This document shows positions 18,429 through 26,930 of a stretch of 64,000 nt of DNA, piece after piece. Made by a program: the position numbers and the translations under genes. Within the stretch, counting starts at the first letter, position 1. Each line of letters begins with the position of its first letter. A model generated the notes under the pieces. That model saw only the letters and a program-made list of their open reading frames with translations, was not told where the DNA came from and made no database searches. Source of the DNA: Pseudomonas sp. 30_B (lineage in GTDB: Bacteria > Pseudomonadota > Gammaproteobacteria > Pseudomonadales > Pseudomonadaceae); assembly GCF_017491605.1 (NCBI RefSeq), contig NZ_JAFGYY010000004.1, forward strand, positions 224,011 through 288,010, given 5' to 3'.

Positions 18429-18500
18429 CTCCATAGTCTGAATGGGTCTGGTAGTTCTTTTTTTAGTCTGCTACACGCTCTCTGAAACAGGTTTCCGGCC

Positions 18501-18532
18501 AAAAAAAAGGCTCCCGAAGGGGAGCCTTTTTC
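18501..18532. terminator. Bidirectional terminator between DUF1285 gene and etfQO
   Basis: AGGCTCCC / GGGAGCCT around GAAG, with eight As upstream and five Ts downstream, can terminate both convergent transcripts. Confidence 0.9.
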
Positions 18533-18547
18533 GTTACCGCCAACGCA

Positions 18548-20203
18548 TTACATGTTGGGGTAGTTCGGACCGCCGGTACCTTCCGGTGCCACCCAGGTGA
18601 TGTTCTGGGCCGGGTCCTTGATGTCGCAGGTCTTGCAGTGCACGCAGTTCTGCGCGTTGATCTGGAAGCGCTTGCTGCCGTCGTCGTTGCTTACCACTTC
18701 GTACACGCCGGCCGGGCAGTAACGCTGCGCCGGCTCGTCGTAGAGCGGCAGGTTCTTCTGTACCGGGACGCTCGGGTCGGTCAGGCGCAGGTGGATCGGC
18801 TGGTCTTCCTCGTGGTTGGTGTTGGAGAGGAACACCGAGGAGAGCTTGTCGAAGCTGATCTTGCCGTCGGGCTTGGGGTAGTCGATCTTCGGTGCTTCGC
18901 TGGCCTTCTTCAGGGTCGCGTAGTCCGGCGTCGTGTCGTGCAGGGTGAACGGGATCTTGCCGCCGAAGATGTTCTGGTCGATGAAGTTGAACGCACCGCC
19001 ACCGATGGCGCCGAACTTGTGGATGGCCGCGCCGAAGTTACGGCTGCGGAACAGCTCGTCGTAAAGCCAGCTGCCCTTGAACGCATCGACGTAGTTGGTC
19101 AGCTCGTCGCCGCCTTCACGGCCGGCGGCCAGGGCTTCGGCAACGGCGTCAGCAGCCAGCATGCCGGACTTCATGGCGGTGTGGCTGCCCTTGATCTTGG
19201 CGAAGTTCAGGGTGCCCAGGTCGCAACCGATCAGTGCGCCGCCCGGGAAGACCATCTTCGGCAGCGAGTTCAGGCCGCCCTTGCAGATGGCGCGAGCGCC
19301 GTAGGCCACGCGCTTGCCGCCTTCCAGGTACTGCTTGATCACCGGGTGGTGCTTGTAGCGCTGGAACTCGTCGAACGGCGACAGGTGCGGGTTGGTGTAG
19401 GACAGGTCGATGATCAGGCCGACCACCACCTGGTTGTTCTCCAGGTGATAGAGGAAGGAACCGCCCGGGTTCTCGTCGTTCAGCGGCCAGCCGGCGGTGT
19501 GCACCACCAGGCCCTGCTCGTGCTTGGCCGGGTCGATGTCCCAGATTTCCTTGATACCGATGCCGTAGTGCTGGGCGTCGGCTTCGCTGTCGAGCTTGTA
19601 CTTCTTGATCAGCTGCTTGCCGATGTGGCCACGGCAGCCTTCGGCGAACAGGGTGTACTTGGCGCGCAGTTCCATACCGGGGGTGTAGTAACCCTCTTTC
19701 GGATTGCCTTCGCGGTCAACGCCCAGGTCGCCGGTGACGATGCCGCGCACCACGCCATTTTCGTCGATCAGCGCTTCCTGGGCGGCGAAGCCCGGGTAGA
19801 TCTCGACGCCCAGGCCCTCGGCCTGCTGGGCCAGCCAGCGGCACAGGTTGCCCAGGGAGATGATGTAGTTGCCTTCGTTGTGCATGGTTTTGGGCACGAA
19901 GAAGTTCGGCACCTTGTCAGCCGCTTCCGGGCTCTTCAGCACATAGATGTCGTCACGCTTGACCGGGGTGTTCAGCGGCGCTTCGAGCTCTTTCCAGTTG
20001 GGGAACAGCTCGTTGAGCGCGCGCGGTTCGAACACGGCGCCGGAGAGGATGTGGGCGCCCACTTCGGAACCCTTCTCGACCACACAGACGCTGATTTCCT
20101 GACCGGCGTCGGCGGCCTTCTGCTTCAGTCGGCAAGCGGCGGACAGACCGGCAGGGCCGGCGCCGACGATGACGACGTCGAATTCCATAAATTCGCGTTC
20201 CAC
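18548..20203 (-). CDS. etfQO: Electron-transfer flavoprotein:ubiquinone oxidoreductase
   Basis: A 551-residue peripheral membrane flavoprotein passing electrons from ETF (encoded divergently by etfBA) to ubiquinone during fatty-acid and amino-acid oxidation. The FAD-binding VVIVGAGPAGLSAA begins at residue 9. The C-terminal [4Fe-4S] domain has CPAGVYEV, then CVHCKTCDIKDP. The start is GTG at 20203 (protein VEREFMEFD), with AGGAGAG seven bases upstream; the ATG five codons in lacks such a site. The gene has its own TATAAT (20291-20286, minus strand) and probably shares the PsrA operator. Confidence 0.95.
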   Translation of the reverse strand: MEREFMEFDVVIVGAGPAGLSAACRLKQKAADAGQEISVCVVEKGSEVGAHILSGAVFEPRALNELFPNWKELEAPLNTPVKRDDIYVLKSPEAADKVPNFFVPKTMHNEGNYIISLGNLCRWLAQQAEGLGVEIYPGFAAQEALIDENGVVRGIVTGDLGVDREGNPKEGYYTPGMELRAKYTLFAEGCRGHIGKQLIKKYKLDSEADAQHYGIGIKEIWDIDPAKHEQGLVVHTAGWPLNDENPGGSFLYHLENNQVVVGLIIDLSYTNPHLSPFDEFQRYKHHPVIKQYLEGGKRVAYGARAICKGGLNSLPKMVFPGGALIGCDLGTLNFAKIKGSHTAMKSGMLAADAVAEALAAGREGGDELTNYVDAFKGSWLYDELFRSRNFGAAIHKFGAIGGGAFNFIDQNIFGGKIPFTLHDTTPDYATLKKASEAPKIDYPKPDGKISFDKLSSVFLSNTNHEEDQPIHLRLTDPSVPVQKNLPLYDEPAQRYCPAGVYEVVSNDDGSKRFQINAQNCVHCKTCDIKDPAQNITWVAPEGTGGPNYPNM

Positions 20204-20285
20204 TATCGATCTCTCCTGAATCAAGGCTCTGGGCATTTTGTAGGTATTGGGTTGGGCGTGCCCCCACCCGGTAAGAGCGGGGCGC

Positions 20286-20315
20286 ATTATAGCTAGACCT
20301 GTTGCTATATCTAAA
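20286..20315 (-). promoter_or_regulatory. Candidate etfQO promoter
   Basis: Minus-strand TATAAT (plus coordinates 20286-20291) with a weak TTTAGA (20310-20315) 18 bp upstream, about 80 bp before the GTG start. Confidence 0.5.
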
Positions 20316-20334
20316 CCCTTTATCGAGCGCAATA

Positions 20335-20348
20335 CAAACGTTTGTTTG
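20335..20348. promoter_or_regulatory. PsrA-type operator in etfQO/etfBA divergent region
   Basis: CAAAC-GTTT-GTTTG is an exact match to the PsrA operator pattern [G/C]AAAC-N2-4-GTTT[G/C]. PsrA is the long-chain acyl-responsive TetR repressor of beta-oxidation genes in Pseudomonas, and I recall the etf genes being reported as PsrA targets. The site overlaps the -35 region (TTGAAT near 20346) of a candidate etfB promoter with TAGAAT at 20367-20372. Repression there would be released by fatty acids. Confidence 0.75.
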
Positions 20349-20547
20349 AATCGCATGTAACCCTGATAGAATCGGGGTCCGCGGCTTATGAAGGGGTATT
20401 TTCGCGTATTGACCCGCCAGGGCGATGCGGTCAAGATACCTGCGGTTTTGCGGTCGCGGTCTCGCTGGATGTAGTCGCAGATGGCGTGCACTACCAGCCA
20501 GGCCTGTCTGGCGACATTCCTATTCACCGGAGAATAACGAGGAATCC

Positions 20548-21297
20548 ATGAAGGTTCTTGTAGCTGTCAAACGAGTGGTTGACTATAACGTCAAGGTCCG
20601 CGTCAAGGCGGACAACTCCGGCGTCGATCTCGCCAACGTCAAGATGTCCATGAACCCCTTCTGCGAAATCGCCGTGGAAGAAGCCGTTCGCCTGAAAGAG
20701 AAAGGCGTCGCCACCGAGATCGTTGCGGTCTCCGTCGGCCCGACCGCCGCCCAGGAGCAACTGCGTACCGCGCTGGCTCTGGGTGCCGATCGCGCCATCC
20801 TCGTCGAATCCAACGACGAACTGAATTCCCTGGCTGTCGCCAAGGCCCTGAAAGCCATCGTGGACAAAGAGCAGCCGCAGCTGGTCATCCTCGGCAAGCA
20901 GGCCATCGACAGCGACAACAACCAGACCGGCCAGATGCTGGCTGCGCTGTCCGGCTACGCCCAGGGCACCTTCGCCTCCAAGGTCGAAGTCGCTGGCGAC
21001 AAGGTCAACGTCACCCGTGAAATCGACGGCGGCCTGCAGACCGTTGCCCTGAACCTGCCGGCGATCGTCACCACCGACCTGCGCCTGAACGAGCCGCGCT
21101 ACGCGTCGCTGCCGAACATCATGAAGGCGAAGAAGAAGCCGCTGGACGTGGTGACCCCGGACGCCCTGGGCGTTTCCACCGCTTCCACCGTGAAGACCGT
21201 GAAAGTCGAAGCGCCGGCTGCCCGCAGCGCTGGCGTCAAGGTCAAGTCCGTTGCCGAACTGGTCGAGAAACTGAAGAACGAGGCGAAAGTAATCTGA
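20548..21297 (+). CDS. etfB: Electron-transfer flavoprotein beta subunit
   Basis: A 249-residue cytosolic subunit that binds AMP and accepts electrons from acyl-CoA dehydrogenases such as the AtuD type in this window. The N-terminus [20 protein letters not shown] and the signature [12 protein letters not shown] are typical. CGAGGA precedes the ATG at 20548; further upstream codons in the frame are not family sequence. Its stop codon overlaps the etfA ATG by one base, consistent with equimolar synthesis. Confidence 0.96.
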   Translation: MKVLVAVKRVVDYNVKVRVKADNSGVDLANVKMSMNPFCEIAVEEAVRLKEKGVATEIVAVSVGPTAAQEQLRTALALGADRAILVESNDELNSLAVAKALKAIVDKEQPQLVILGKQAIDSDNNQTGQMLAALSGYAQGTFASKVEVAGDKVNVTREIDGGLQTVALNLPAIVTTDLRLNEPRYASLPNIMKAKKKPLDVVTPDALGVSTASTVKTVKVEAPAARSAGVKVKSVAELVEKLKNEAKVI

Positions 21298-22226
21298 TGG
21301 CTATCCTGGTAATCGCTGAGCACAACAACGGCGCTCTGGGCGCTGCCACCCTGAACACCGTCGCTGCCGCGCAGAAGATCGGTGGCGACGTCGTAGTCCT
21401 GGTCGCTGGCCAGAACGTCGGCAGCGTGGCCGAAGCCGCTGCCAAGATCGCAGGCGTTTCCAAGGTGCTGGTCGCCGACAACGCTGCCTACGCTCACCAG
21501 CTGCCGGAGAACGTTGCTCCGCTGATCGCTGAGCTGGGCAAGGGCTACAGCCACGTGCTGGCCGCCGCCACCACCAACGGCAAGAACTTCCTGCCGCGCG
21601 TTGCCGCCCTGCTGGACGTCGACCAGATCTCCGAGATCATCGAAGTCGTCAGCGCCGACACCTTCAAGCGCCCGATCTATGCCGGTAACGCCATCGCGAC
21701 CGTGCAGTCCTCGGCTGCCGTCAAGGTCATCACCGTGCGTGGCACCGGCTTCGACGCCGTTGCTGCCGAAGGTGGTTCCGCCGCTGTCGAAGCCGTTTCC
21801 GGCCCGGCCGATGCCGGCAAGTCCGCCTTCGTCGGCGAAGAGCTGGCCAAGTCCGACCGTCCGGAACTGACCGCTGCCAAGATCGTCGTTTCCGGCGGCC
21901 GCGGCATGGGCAACGGCGACAACTTCAAGATCCTCTACGCCCTGGCCGACAAGCTGGGCGCCGCTGTCGGGGCTTCCCGCGCCGCGGTCGACGCCGGCTT
22001 CGTGCCGAACGACATGCAGGTCGGCCAGACCGGCAAGATCGTTGCTCCGCAGCTGTACATCGCGGTCGGCATCTCCGGTGCCATCCAGCACCTGGCGGGC
22101 ATGAAGGATTCGAAAGTGATCGTTGCGATCAACAAGGACGAAGAGGCGCCGATCTTCCAGGTTGCCGACTACGGCCTGGTCGCCGACCTGTTCGAAGCCG
22201 TACCGGAGCTGGAAAAGGCCGTCTGA
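21297..22226 (+). CDS. etfA: Electron-transfer flavoprotein alpha subunit
   Basis: A 309-residue FAD-binding partner of EtfB. The C-terminal FAD domain shows [36 protein letters not shown] and [12 protein letters not shown], all diagnostic. Electrons go to EtfQO, encoded divergently. A terminator follows. Confidence 0.97.
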   Translation: MAILVIAEHNNGALGAATLNTVAAAQKIGGDVVVLVAGQNVGSVAEAAAKIAGVSKVLVADNAAYAHQLPENVAPLIAELGKGYSHVLAAATTNGKNFLPRVAALLDVDQISEIIEVVSADTFKRPIYAGNAIATVQSSAAVKVITVRGTGFDAVAAEGGSAAVEAVSGPADAGKSAFVGEELAKSDRPELTAAKIVVSGGRGMGNGDNFKILYALADKLGAAVGASRAAVDAGFVPNDMQVGQTGKIVAPQLYIAVGISGAIQHLAGMKDSKVIVAINKDEEAPIFQVADYGLVADLFEAVPELEKAV

Positions 22227-22247
22227 GCCTGATCCGCTTGCGTCAAG

Positions 22248-22276
22248 GAACCCGCCCCATGTGGCGGGTTCTTTCA
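22248..22276 (+). terminator. Terminator after etfBA
   Basis: GAACCCGCC at 22248-22256 pairs with GGCGGGTTC at 22263-22271, followed by a T-rich stretch. Confidence 0.8.
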
Positions 22277-22441
22277 TTTCAGGTCCTTGATTCTGCTCTG
22301 AAAAGGCCTGTTTTCCGCGCGCATGACCCATTGGTCACGAAACTTCGCCGATAAGTCCCCGGACGAAGGTGTCTCATCTACAATGCGCGACGTCTCCAGT
22401 TCCTGAATGTGTTCAATCGACACCTGGCTACCGAGGTTTTC

Positions 22442-23638
22442 ATGATCATCAAACCGCGCGTGCGTGGCTTCATCTGCGTCACTACCCACCCGACCGGCTG
22501 TGAAGCCAACGTCAAGGAACAGATCGAGTACGTCGAGGCGCATGGCCCCATCGCCAACGGTCCGAAGAAGGTCCTGGTCATCGGTTCCTCCACCGGCTAC
22601 GGCCTGGCCGCGCGCATCAGCGCCGCCTTTGGCGCCGGCGCCGACACCCTGGGCGTGTTCTTCGAGCGTCCGGGCAGCGAGACCAAGGCCGGTACCGCCG
22701 GCTGGTACAACTCGGCCGCCTTCGAGAAGTTCGCCCACGCCAAGGGCCTGTATGCGCGCAGCATCAATGGCGATGCCTTCTCCGACGAAGTGAAGAAGGT
22801 CACCATCGAGACCATCAAGCAGGACCTGGGCAAGGTCGACCTGGTGGTCTACAGCCTGGCCGCGCCGCGCCGCACCCACCCGAAGACCGGCGAGGTCTTC
22901 AACTCCGTGCTCAAGCCGGTCGGCAAGACCGTCAACTTCCGTGGTCTGGATACTGACAAGGAAGTGATCAAGGAAAGCGTGATGGAGCCGGCCACTGCCG
23001 AGGAAATCGCCAACACCGTGGCGGTGATGGGCGGTGAAGACTGGCAGATGTGGATGGACGCGCTGCAGGAGGCCGGCGTGCTGGCCGATGGCGTGAAGAC
23101 CACCGCCTTCACCTACCTGGGCGAAGAGATCACCCACGATCTGTACTGGAACGGCTCCATCGGCGCCGCCAAGAAGGATCTGGACCAGAAGGTCCTGGGC
23201 ATTCGCGAGAAGCTGGCCGCCACCGGTGGTGACGCCCGCGTTTCCGTGCTCAAGGCCGTGGTCACCCAGGCCAGCTCGGCCATCCCGATGATGCCGCTGT
23301 ACCTGTCGCTGTTGTTCAAGGTGATGAAGGAGAAGGGCACCCACGAAGGCTGCATCGAGCAGGTCGACGGTCTGTTCCGCGAAAGCCTGTACGGCGCCGA
23401 ACCGCACCTGGACGCCGACGGCCGCCTGCGCGCCGACTACAAGGAGCTGCAGCCAGACGTGCAGAACACCGTGAAGGACCTGTGGGACAAGGTGACCAAC
23501 GAAAACCTGTACCAGCTGACCGACTTCACCGGCTACAAGACCGAGTTCCTGCGCCTGTTCGGCTTCGAGATCGCCGGCGTGGACTACGAGCAGGACGTCA
23601 ATCCGGACGTGCAGATTCCCAATCTGATCCAGCTCTGA
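22442..23638 (+). CDS. fabV: Trans-2-enoyl-ACP/CoA reductase FabV
   Basis: A 398-residue NADH-dependent enoyl reductase, a large SDR-like enzyme insensitive to triclosan. The N-terminus [20 protein letters not shown] is typical, as are the nucleotide loop [11 protein letters not shown] and the catalytic pair with the FabV-specific Y-x8-K spacing in [11 protein letters not shown] (about residues 235-244). An ATG at 22409 adds 11 unconserved residues and is rejected; the length of 398 matches the P. aeruginosa enzyme. It completes the fatty-acid elongation cycle with FabF/FabG but stands as a separate unit with its own terminator. Confidence 0.95.
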   Translation: MIIKPRVRGFICVTTHPTGCEANVKEQIEYVEAHGPIANGPKKVLVIGSSTGYGLAARISAAFGAGADTLGVFFERPGSETKAGTAGWYNSAAFEKFAHAKGLYARSINGDAFSDEVKKVTIETIKQDLGKVDLVVYSLAAPRRTHPKTGEVFNSVLKPVGKTVNFRGLDTDKEVIKESVMEPATAEEIANTVAVMGGEDWQMWMDALQEAGVLADGVKTTAFTYLGEEITHDLYWNGSIGAAKKDLDQKVLGIREKLAATGGDARVSVLKAVVTQASSAIPMMPLYLSLLFKVMKEKGTHEGCIEQVDGLFRESLYGAEPHLDADGRLRADYKELQPDVQNTVKDLWDKVTNENLYQLTDFTGYKTEFLRLFGFEIAGVDYEQDVNPDVQIPNLIQL

Positions 23639-23676
23639 GGTTGAAGCCTGGCCACTGGTCGGGCATCGGCTCAAAC

Positions 23677-23709
23677 AGAAACGGCGCCCTGGGCGCCGTT
23701 TCTGCTTTT
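23677..23709 (+). terminator. Terminator after fabV
   Basis: AGAAACGGCGCC at 23677-23688 and GGCGCCGTTTCT at 23692-23703 form a perfect 12-bp stem with a 3-base loop, then GCTTTT. Confidence 0.88.
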
Positions 23710-23717
23710 CGGGTCTG

Positions 23718-24668
23718 TCAGTTGGCTGCGGTGGCCGGTGCCTGGCTCTGCTTGAGGAAATCCAGATACAGCTGGGCGGTTTCCTCCGGCCGTTCGATCA
23801 TCGGTACATGGCCGCAATCGCGCAGGATGGCTACGCTGGGTTTCTTCAGCAGGGGTTTCATCACGTCGATGCTGGACACGTCCAGCACCCGGTCACGGTC
23901 GCCCCACAGCAGCAGGGTCGGCGCGGTGATCTTCGGCAGTTCCGGCTCCAGCGGGATGTAGCGTTCACGCAGTTGCTGGAAGACCCTGTTGTTGAAGGCG
24001 CTGCGCTCCAGCGAACGCTCCGCCAGGTAGTGTTCCAGCCGCGAGGGCATGGGCGGCCGCTGCACGAAGACGAAGTCGAGCAGGGCAGGGAAGTCGTCCA
24101 CCGAACGCAGCACCAGCGGGTTGTCCTCGCCCTTGCTCAGGCGCTGGAACAGTTCGCTCTGACGGGGCGCCATGACTCCGGCGTTGTCGAACAGGCCGGC
24201 CGACAGCACTTCGTTCGGGTGGCGCGCGGCAAGCAGGGCGGCGATGTGACCGCCCATGGAGTTGCCGACCACGTGGTAGCGACCGATGCCCAGCTCGCGC
24301 ATGAAGTCCGCCAGGCGTTCGGCCTGGGTGCCGACGTCGTAGCTGATGTTGGAAGGTTTGCTGCTGTCGCCGAAGCCCGGAAGGTCCACGGCGATGACGT
24401 GGTAGCGGTCGGTGAGGAAGCGGGCGAAGCGCAGCCAGTTGCTCTTGTCGGCGCCGAAACCGTGGACCAGCAGGATGGTCTGGGCCTTGTCCGGACCTCC
24501 CTCGTAGTAGCGGATGTCGAGGTCGTCCGCCGTCTGGCTGCGTTCGCTGAGGCCCGCGCGGCTGCTTTCGGCGAACTGCGCGGTGGCCAGCAGCGTGGAG
24601 GGGAAGGCATAGAGGATGCCCGCCGAGGCGGCGAGCAGCAGGACGAGGAACAGAAGGGCTTTCTTCAT
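23718..24668 (-). CDS. plaF: Membrane-anchored alpha/beta hydrolase, PlaF-like phospholipase A
   Basis: A 316-residue hydrolase with an uncleaved N-terminal transmembrane/juxtamembrane helix (residues about 5-27). The oxyanion motif is VHGFGADKSNW. The nucleophile Ser137 lies in GNSMGG, an Asp in WGDRDRVLD (about 257) and a His in CGHVPMIERPE (about 287) complete the triad. Length, serine number and position next to fabV match P. aeruginosa PlaF (PA2949), a cytoplasmic-membrane phospholipase A that degrades endogenous phospholipids and remodels the membrane. Identity is from memory of that protein. The gene is convergent with fabV. Confidence 0.82.
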   Translation of the reverse strand: MKKALLFLVLLLAASAGILYAFPSTLLATAQFAESSRAGLSERSQTADDLDIRYYEGGPDKAQTILLVHGFGADKSNWLRFARFLTDRYHVIAVDLPGFGDSSKPSNISYDVGTQAERLADFMRELGIGRYHVVGNSMGGHIAALLAARHPNEVLSAGLFDNAGVMAPRQSELFQRLSKGEDNPLVLRSVDDFPALLDFVFVQRPPMPSRLEHYLAERSLERSAFNNRVFQQLRERYIPLEPELPKITAPTLLLWGDRDRVLDVSSIDVMKPLLKKPSVAILRDCGHVPMIERPEETAQLYLDFLKQSQAPATAAN

Positions 24669-24764
24669 GAGAAGTCCTTATTACCAAATCGGATGGTGTG
24701 CTTTACGCTAGCATTTTGCAGGTCTAAGCATGACCGTTCTTACTTCCGGTAAGCGAGATTAACC

Positions 24765-25592
24765 ATGCTCCATTACTCGATGATGCTGCGTGCAGCTCTT
24801 CTGCTGGTGACCTTTTCGGCTCCCCTGGTGGGGCTCGCCGCGGGCAAGTGCGAGCGCCTGGTCGCCACGGGCAACCCCGAATACCCGCCCTACCTGTGGC
24901 GCGACCCGATGAAGCCCGAGCGCCTGATCGGCGCCAATGCCGACCTGCTGCAGGAAATCGGCAAGGCCATTGGCGTCGACATCCGGGTGATTTATACCGG
25001 CTCCTGGGCACGGGCGCAGGAGGAAGCGCGACTGGGGCGCGTCGACCTGATCGCCGGCGCCTTCCTGACGCCGGCGCGGATGGAAACCATGGACTACGTC
25101 CATCCCGCCTTCCTCACCACCGACAGCGTGGTCTGGACCCGCAAGGACGCCACCATCCCCTATGCACACTGGGAGGACCTGCGCGGCCTGAAGGGCGGCA
25201 CCCTGGTGAACAACAGTTTTGGCGCGGATTTCGACGCCTTCGCCAAGCAGCAGCTGACCCTGGAGGAGGTGCCCAGCTTGACCCAGGCCTTCCAGAAGCT
25301 GCTGCTCAAGCGCTCCGATTATGTGATCTACGAGCACTATCCCGGCCTGGCCGTGGCCGCTACCCTCGGCATGCTGGATGACCTCCAGCCGCTGGAACCG
25401 GCAGTCTCCAGCGAGGGTCTGTACCTGACCCTGGCGCACAACTCGGCCTGCAACGACCCGTGGCTGCGCGGACAACTGGCGAAAAAAATGACAGAATTGA
25501 CGGCCGCCGGAGTCCCGCAGCGCCTGCTGCAGGACAACCTGGCCCGCTGGAAGGGGCAGCAGTTGCAGCCCGCCAGCACTCCCACCCAGTAG
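24765..25592 (+). CDS. Periplasmic solute-binding protein, family 3 (HisJ/PAAT-like)
   Basis: A 275-residue secreted protein with a signal peptide of about 27 residues (cleavage near GLAAG). The bacterial extracellular solute-binding domain 3 follows: an amino-acid-binding-like lobe with NPEYPPYLWRD, a hinge, then GLKGGTLVNNSFG. The nearby genes encode no ABC permease or ATPase. It may therefore act as a sensor or orphan binding protein alongside the two DUF4398 lipoproteins that follow after 13 bp. The ligand is unknown. The ATG at 24765 is better spaced from GCGAG than those at 24780/24783. Confidence 0.75.
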   Translation: MLHYSMMLRAALLLVTFSAPLVGLAAGKCERLVATGNPEYPPYLWRDPMKPERLIGANADLLQEIGKAIGVDIRVIYTGSWARAQEEARLGRVDLIAGAFLTPARMETMDYVHPAFLTTDSVVWTRKDATIPYAHWEDLRGLKGGTLVNNSFGADFDAFAKQQLTLEEVPSLTQAFQKLLLKRSDYVIYEHYPGLAVAATLGMLDDLQPLEPAVSSEGLYLTLAHNSACNDPWLRGQLAKKMTELTAAGVPQRLLQDNLARWKGQQLQPASTPTQ

Positions 25593-25605
25593 GACAACAG
25601 ATTTC

Positions 25606-25965
25606 GTGATCAATCGACGGATGATGGCCGCCGGTCTGGCTCTTTTTGCCCTGGCCGGTTGTGCAACGAACGACCCGGCACCCACCGAGCAGATGCGCCT
25701 CACCGAGCAGGCGCTGGAGCAGGCCAAGGCCGTGGGCGCAACGGATGATGTAGCGGAGCTCAAGCTCGCCGAGGACAAGTACCAGGCCGCCAAGGGCGCC
25801 CTGGCGGTGGAGTCGAACAAGAAGGCACGGCAGCTCGCCGAGCAGGCCGAACTCGATGCCCGCCTTGCCGAGGCCAAGGAGCTGACGCGCAAGAGCGCGA
25901 ATCAGTTGGCCGAGCAGAGCAAGAGCATCAATCGTCTGCGCAAACAGTTGGGAGAAGCACAATGA
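25606..25965 (+). CDS. DUF4398 lipoprotein
   Basis: A 119-residue small lipoprotein with lipobox LAGC (signal to about residue 21), followed by a Glu/Ala/Lys-rich helical segment matching DUF4398. The helix has heptad-like repeats (LEQAKAVGATDDVAELKLAEDKYQ in pattern), probably forming a coiled coil. The start is GTG at 25606. It overlaps the next gene by four bases (ATGA). The adjacent DUF4398-OmpA protein suggests the two form a hetero-oligomer bridging outer membrane and peptidoglycan; this is inference. Confidence 0.75.
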   Translation: MINRRMMAAGLALFALAGCATNDPAPTEQMRLTEQALEQAKAVGATDDVAELKLAEDKYQAAKGALAVESNKKARQLAEQAELDARLAEAKELTRKSANQLAEQSKSINRLRKQLGEAQ

Positions 25966-26774
25966 CTTCGCTGCAACTGTTGCGTCTCGCGGCACTGGGC
26001 TCCGTGGTCGCGCTGGCGGGCTGCGCCAACAGCCAGCTGAGCGAAAAGTCCCTGGAACAGGCGCGCAGCCAGTTCCAGTCCGTGAAGGAAGATTCCGCGG
26101 TGCTGCGCAGTGCGCCCAAGGACGTGATCCGCGCGGGCGAGTCCCTGGCGCGTGCCGAGCGCCTGTCCAACTACTGGGGCAGCAGCGATGACGTGCTGCA
26201 GTACTCCTACCTCAGCCAGCGCTACAGCGAGATCGCCCGCGAGCACAGCAACTACGCACTGAACCAGGAGCTCCTGGCCAAGCAGCAGCTCGAGCGCGAG
26301 CGCCTGCAACTGGCCATGCGTGAAGCGCGCCTGGCCAACGTGCAGGAGCAGAACAAGTGGCTGGAGCAGCAGATGGTCAGCCTGGCCACCAACGAAACCG
26401 AGCGCGGCCTGGTACTGACCCTGGGTGACGTGCTGTTTGACAGCGGCGAGGCGGACCTCAAACCCGCCGCCAACCGCACCGTGCTCAAGGTGGTGCAGTT
26501 CCTCCAGCTCAACCCGCGGCGGGTGATCCGCATCGAAGGCTATACCGACAGCGACGGCGACCAGCAGCTGAACCAGCAGCTGTCGAAGGATCGCGCGCAG
26601 GCGGTGGCGGACGCACTGTCCGACCTGGGCGTCGACCCCAAGCGTATCCAGGTGCAGGGCTACGGCGAGGCCTATCCGGTGTCGGACAATGCGTCGTCGC
26701 TGGGCCGTGCGCAGAACCGCCGGGTCGAGATCGTCTTCTCCGACGAAAAGGGCCAGCTGGGCGCCGAGCGCTGA
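25962..26774 (+). CDS. DUF4398-OmpA family outer-membrane lipoprotein
   Basis: A 270-residue lipoprotein. The lipobox LAGC is near residue 21, a DUF4398-like helical region spans about 25-140, and a C-terminal OmpA/peptidoglycan-binding domain spans about 150-265. The OmpA domain has LFDSGEADLKPAA, the IEGYTDSDGD loop that binds diaminopimelate, and the GRAQNRRVEIVF signature. It is the third gene of a three-gene unit with a solute-binding protein and a small DUF4398 lipoprotein, pointing to an envelope-anchoring complex. A strong terminator follows. Confidence 0.85.
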   Translation: MTSLQLLRLAALGSVVALAGCANSQLSEKSLEQARSQFQSVKEDSAVLRSAPKDVIRAGESLARAERLSNYWGSSDDVLQYSYLSQRYSEIAREHSNYALNQELLAKQQLERERLQLAMREARLANVQEQNKWLEQQMVSLATNETERGLVLTLGDVLFDSGEADLKPAANRTVLKVVQFLQLNPRRVIRIEGYTDSDGDQQLNQQLSKDRAQAVADALSDLGVDPKRIQVQGYGEAYPVSDNASSLGRAQNRRVEIVFSDEKGQLGAER

Positions 26775-26803
26775 GCGCACACGGTTACATCGGGTTGCAA
26801 ATG

Positions 26804-26835
26804 AAGCCCCGGAGCAGCCTGCTCCGGGGCTTTTT
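26804..26835 (+). terminator. Terminator after the OmpA-lipoprotein gene
   Basis: AAGCCCCGGAGC at 26804-26815 pairs with GCTCCGGGGCTT at 26821-26832, followed by TTT: a 12-bp stem with a 5-base loop. Confidence 0.9.
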
Positions 26836-26930
26836 GCTGGGGCATCTCGAAATTGTTCGAGGTCTGCGTTGGCGAAAATAATCCCCAGCGACTAATCCCC
26901 ATGCTGGGGAGCCACCAGCGAGAGACGTAA

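Noticed and set aside
18638..20296. A 552-codon plus-strand frame antisense to etfQO
   Set aside because: The opposite strand encodes an intact ETF-QO with cofactor motifs; no independent support.
22379..22384. TACAAT as a fabV promoter -10
   Set aside because: No -35 element is present at a usable distance (16-18 bp), so the assignment is not supportable.
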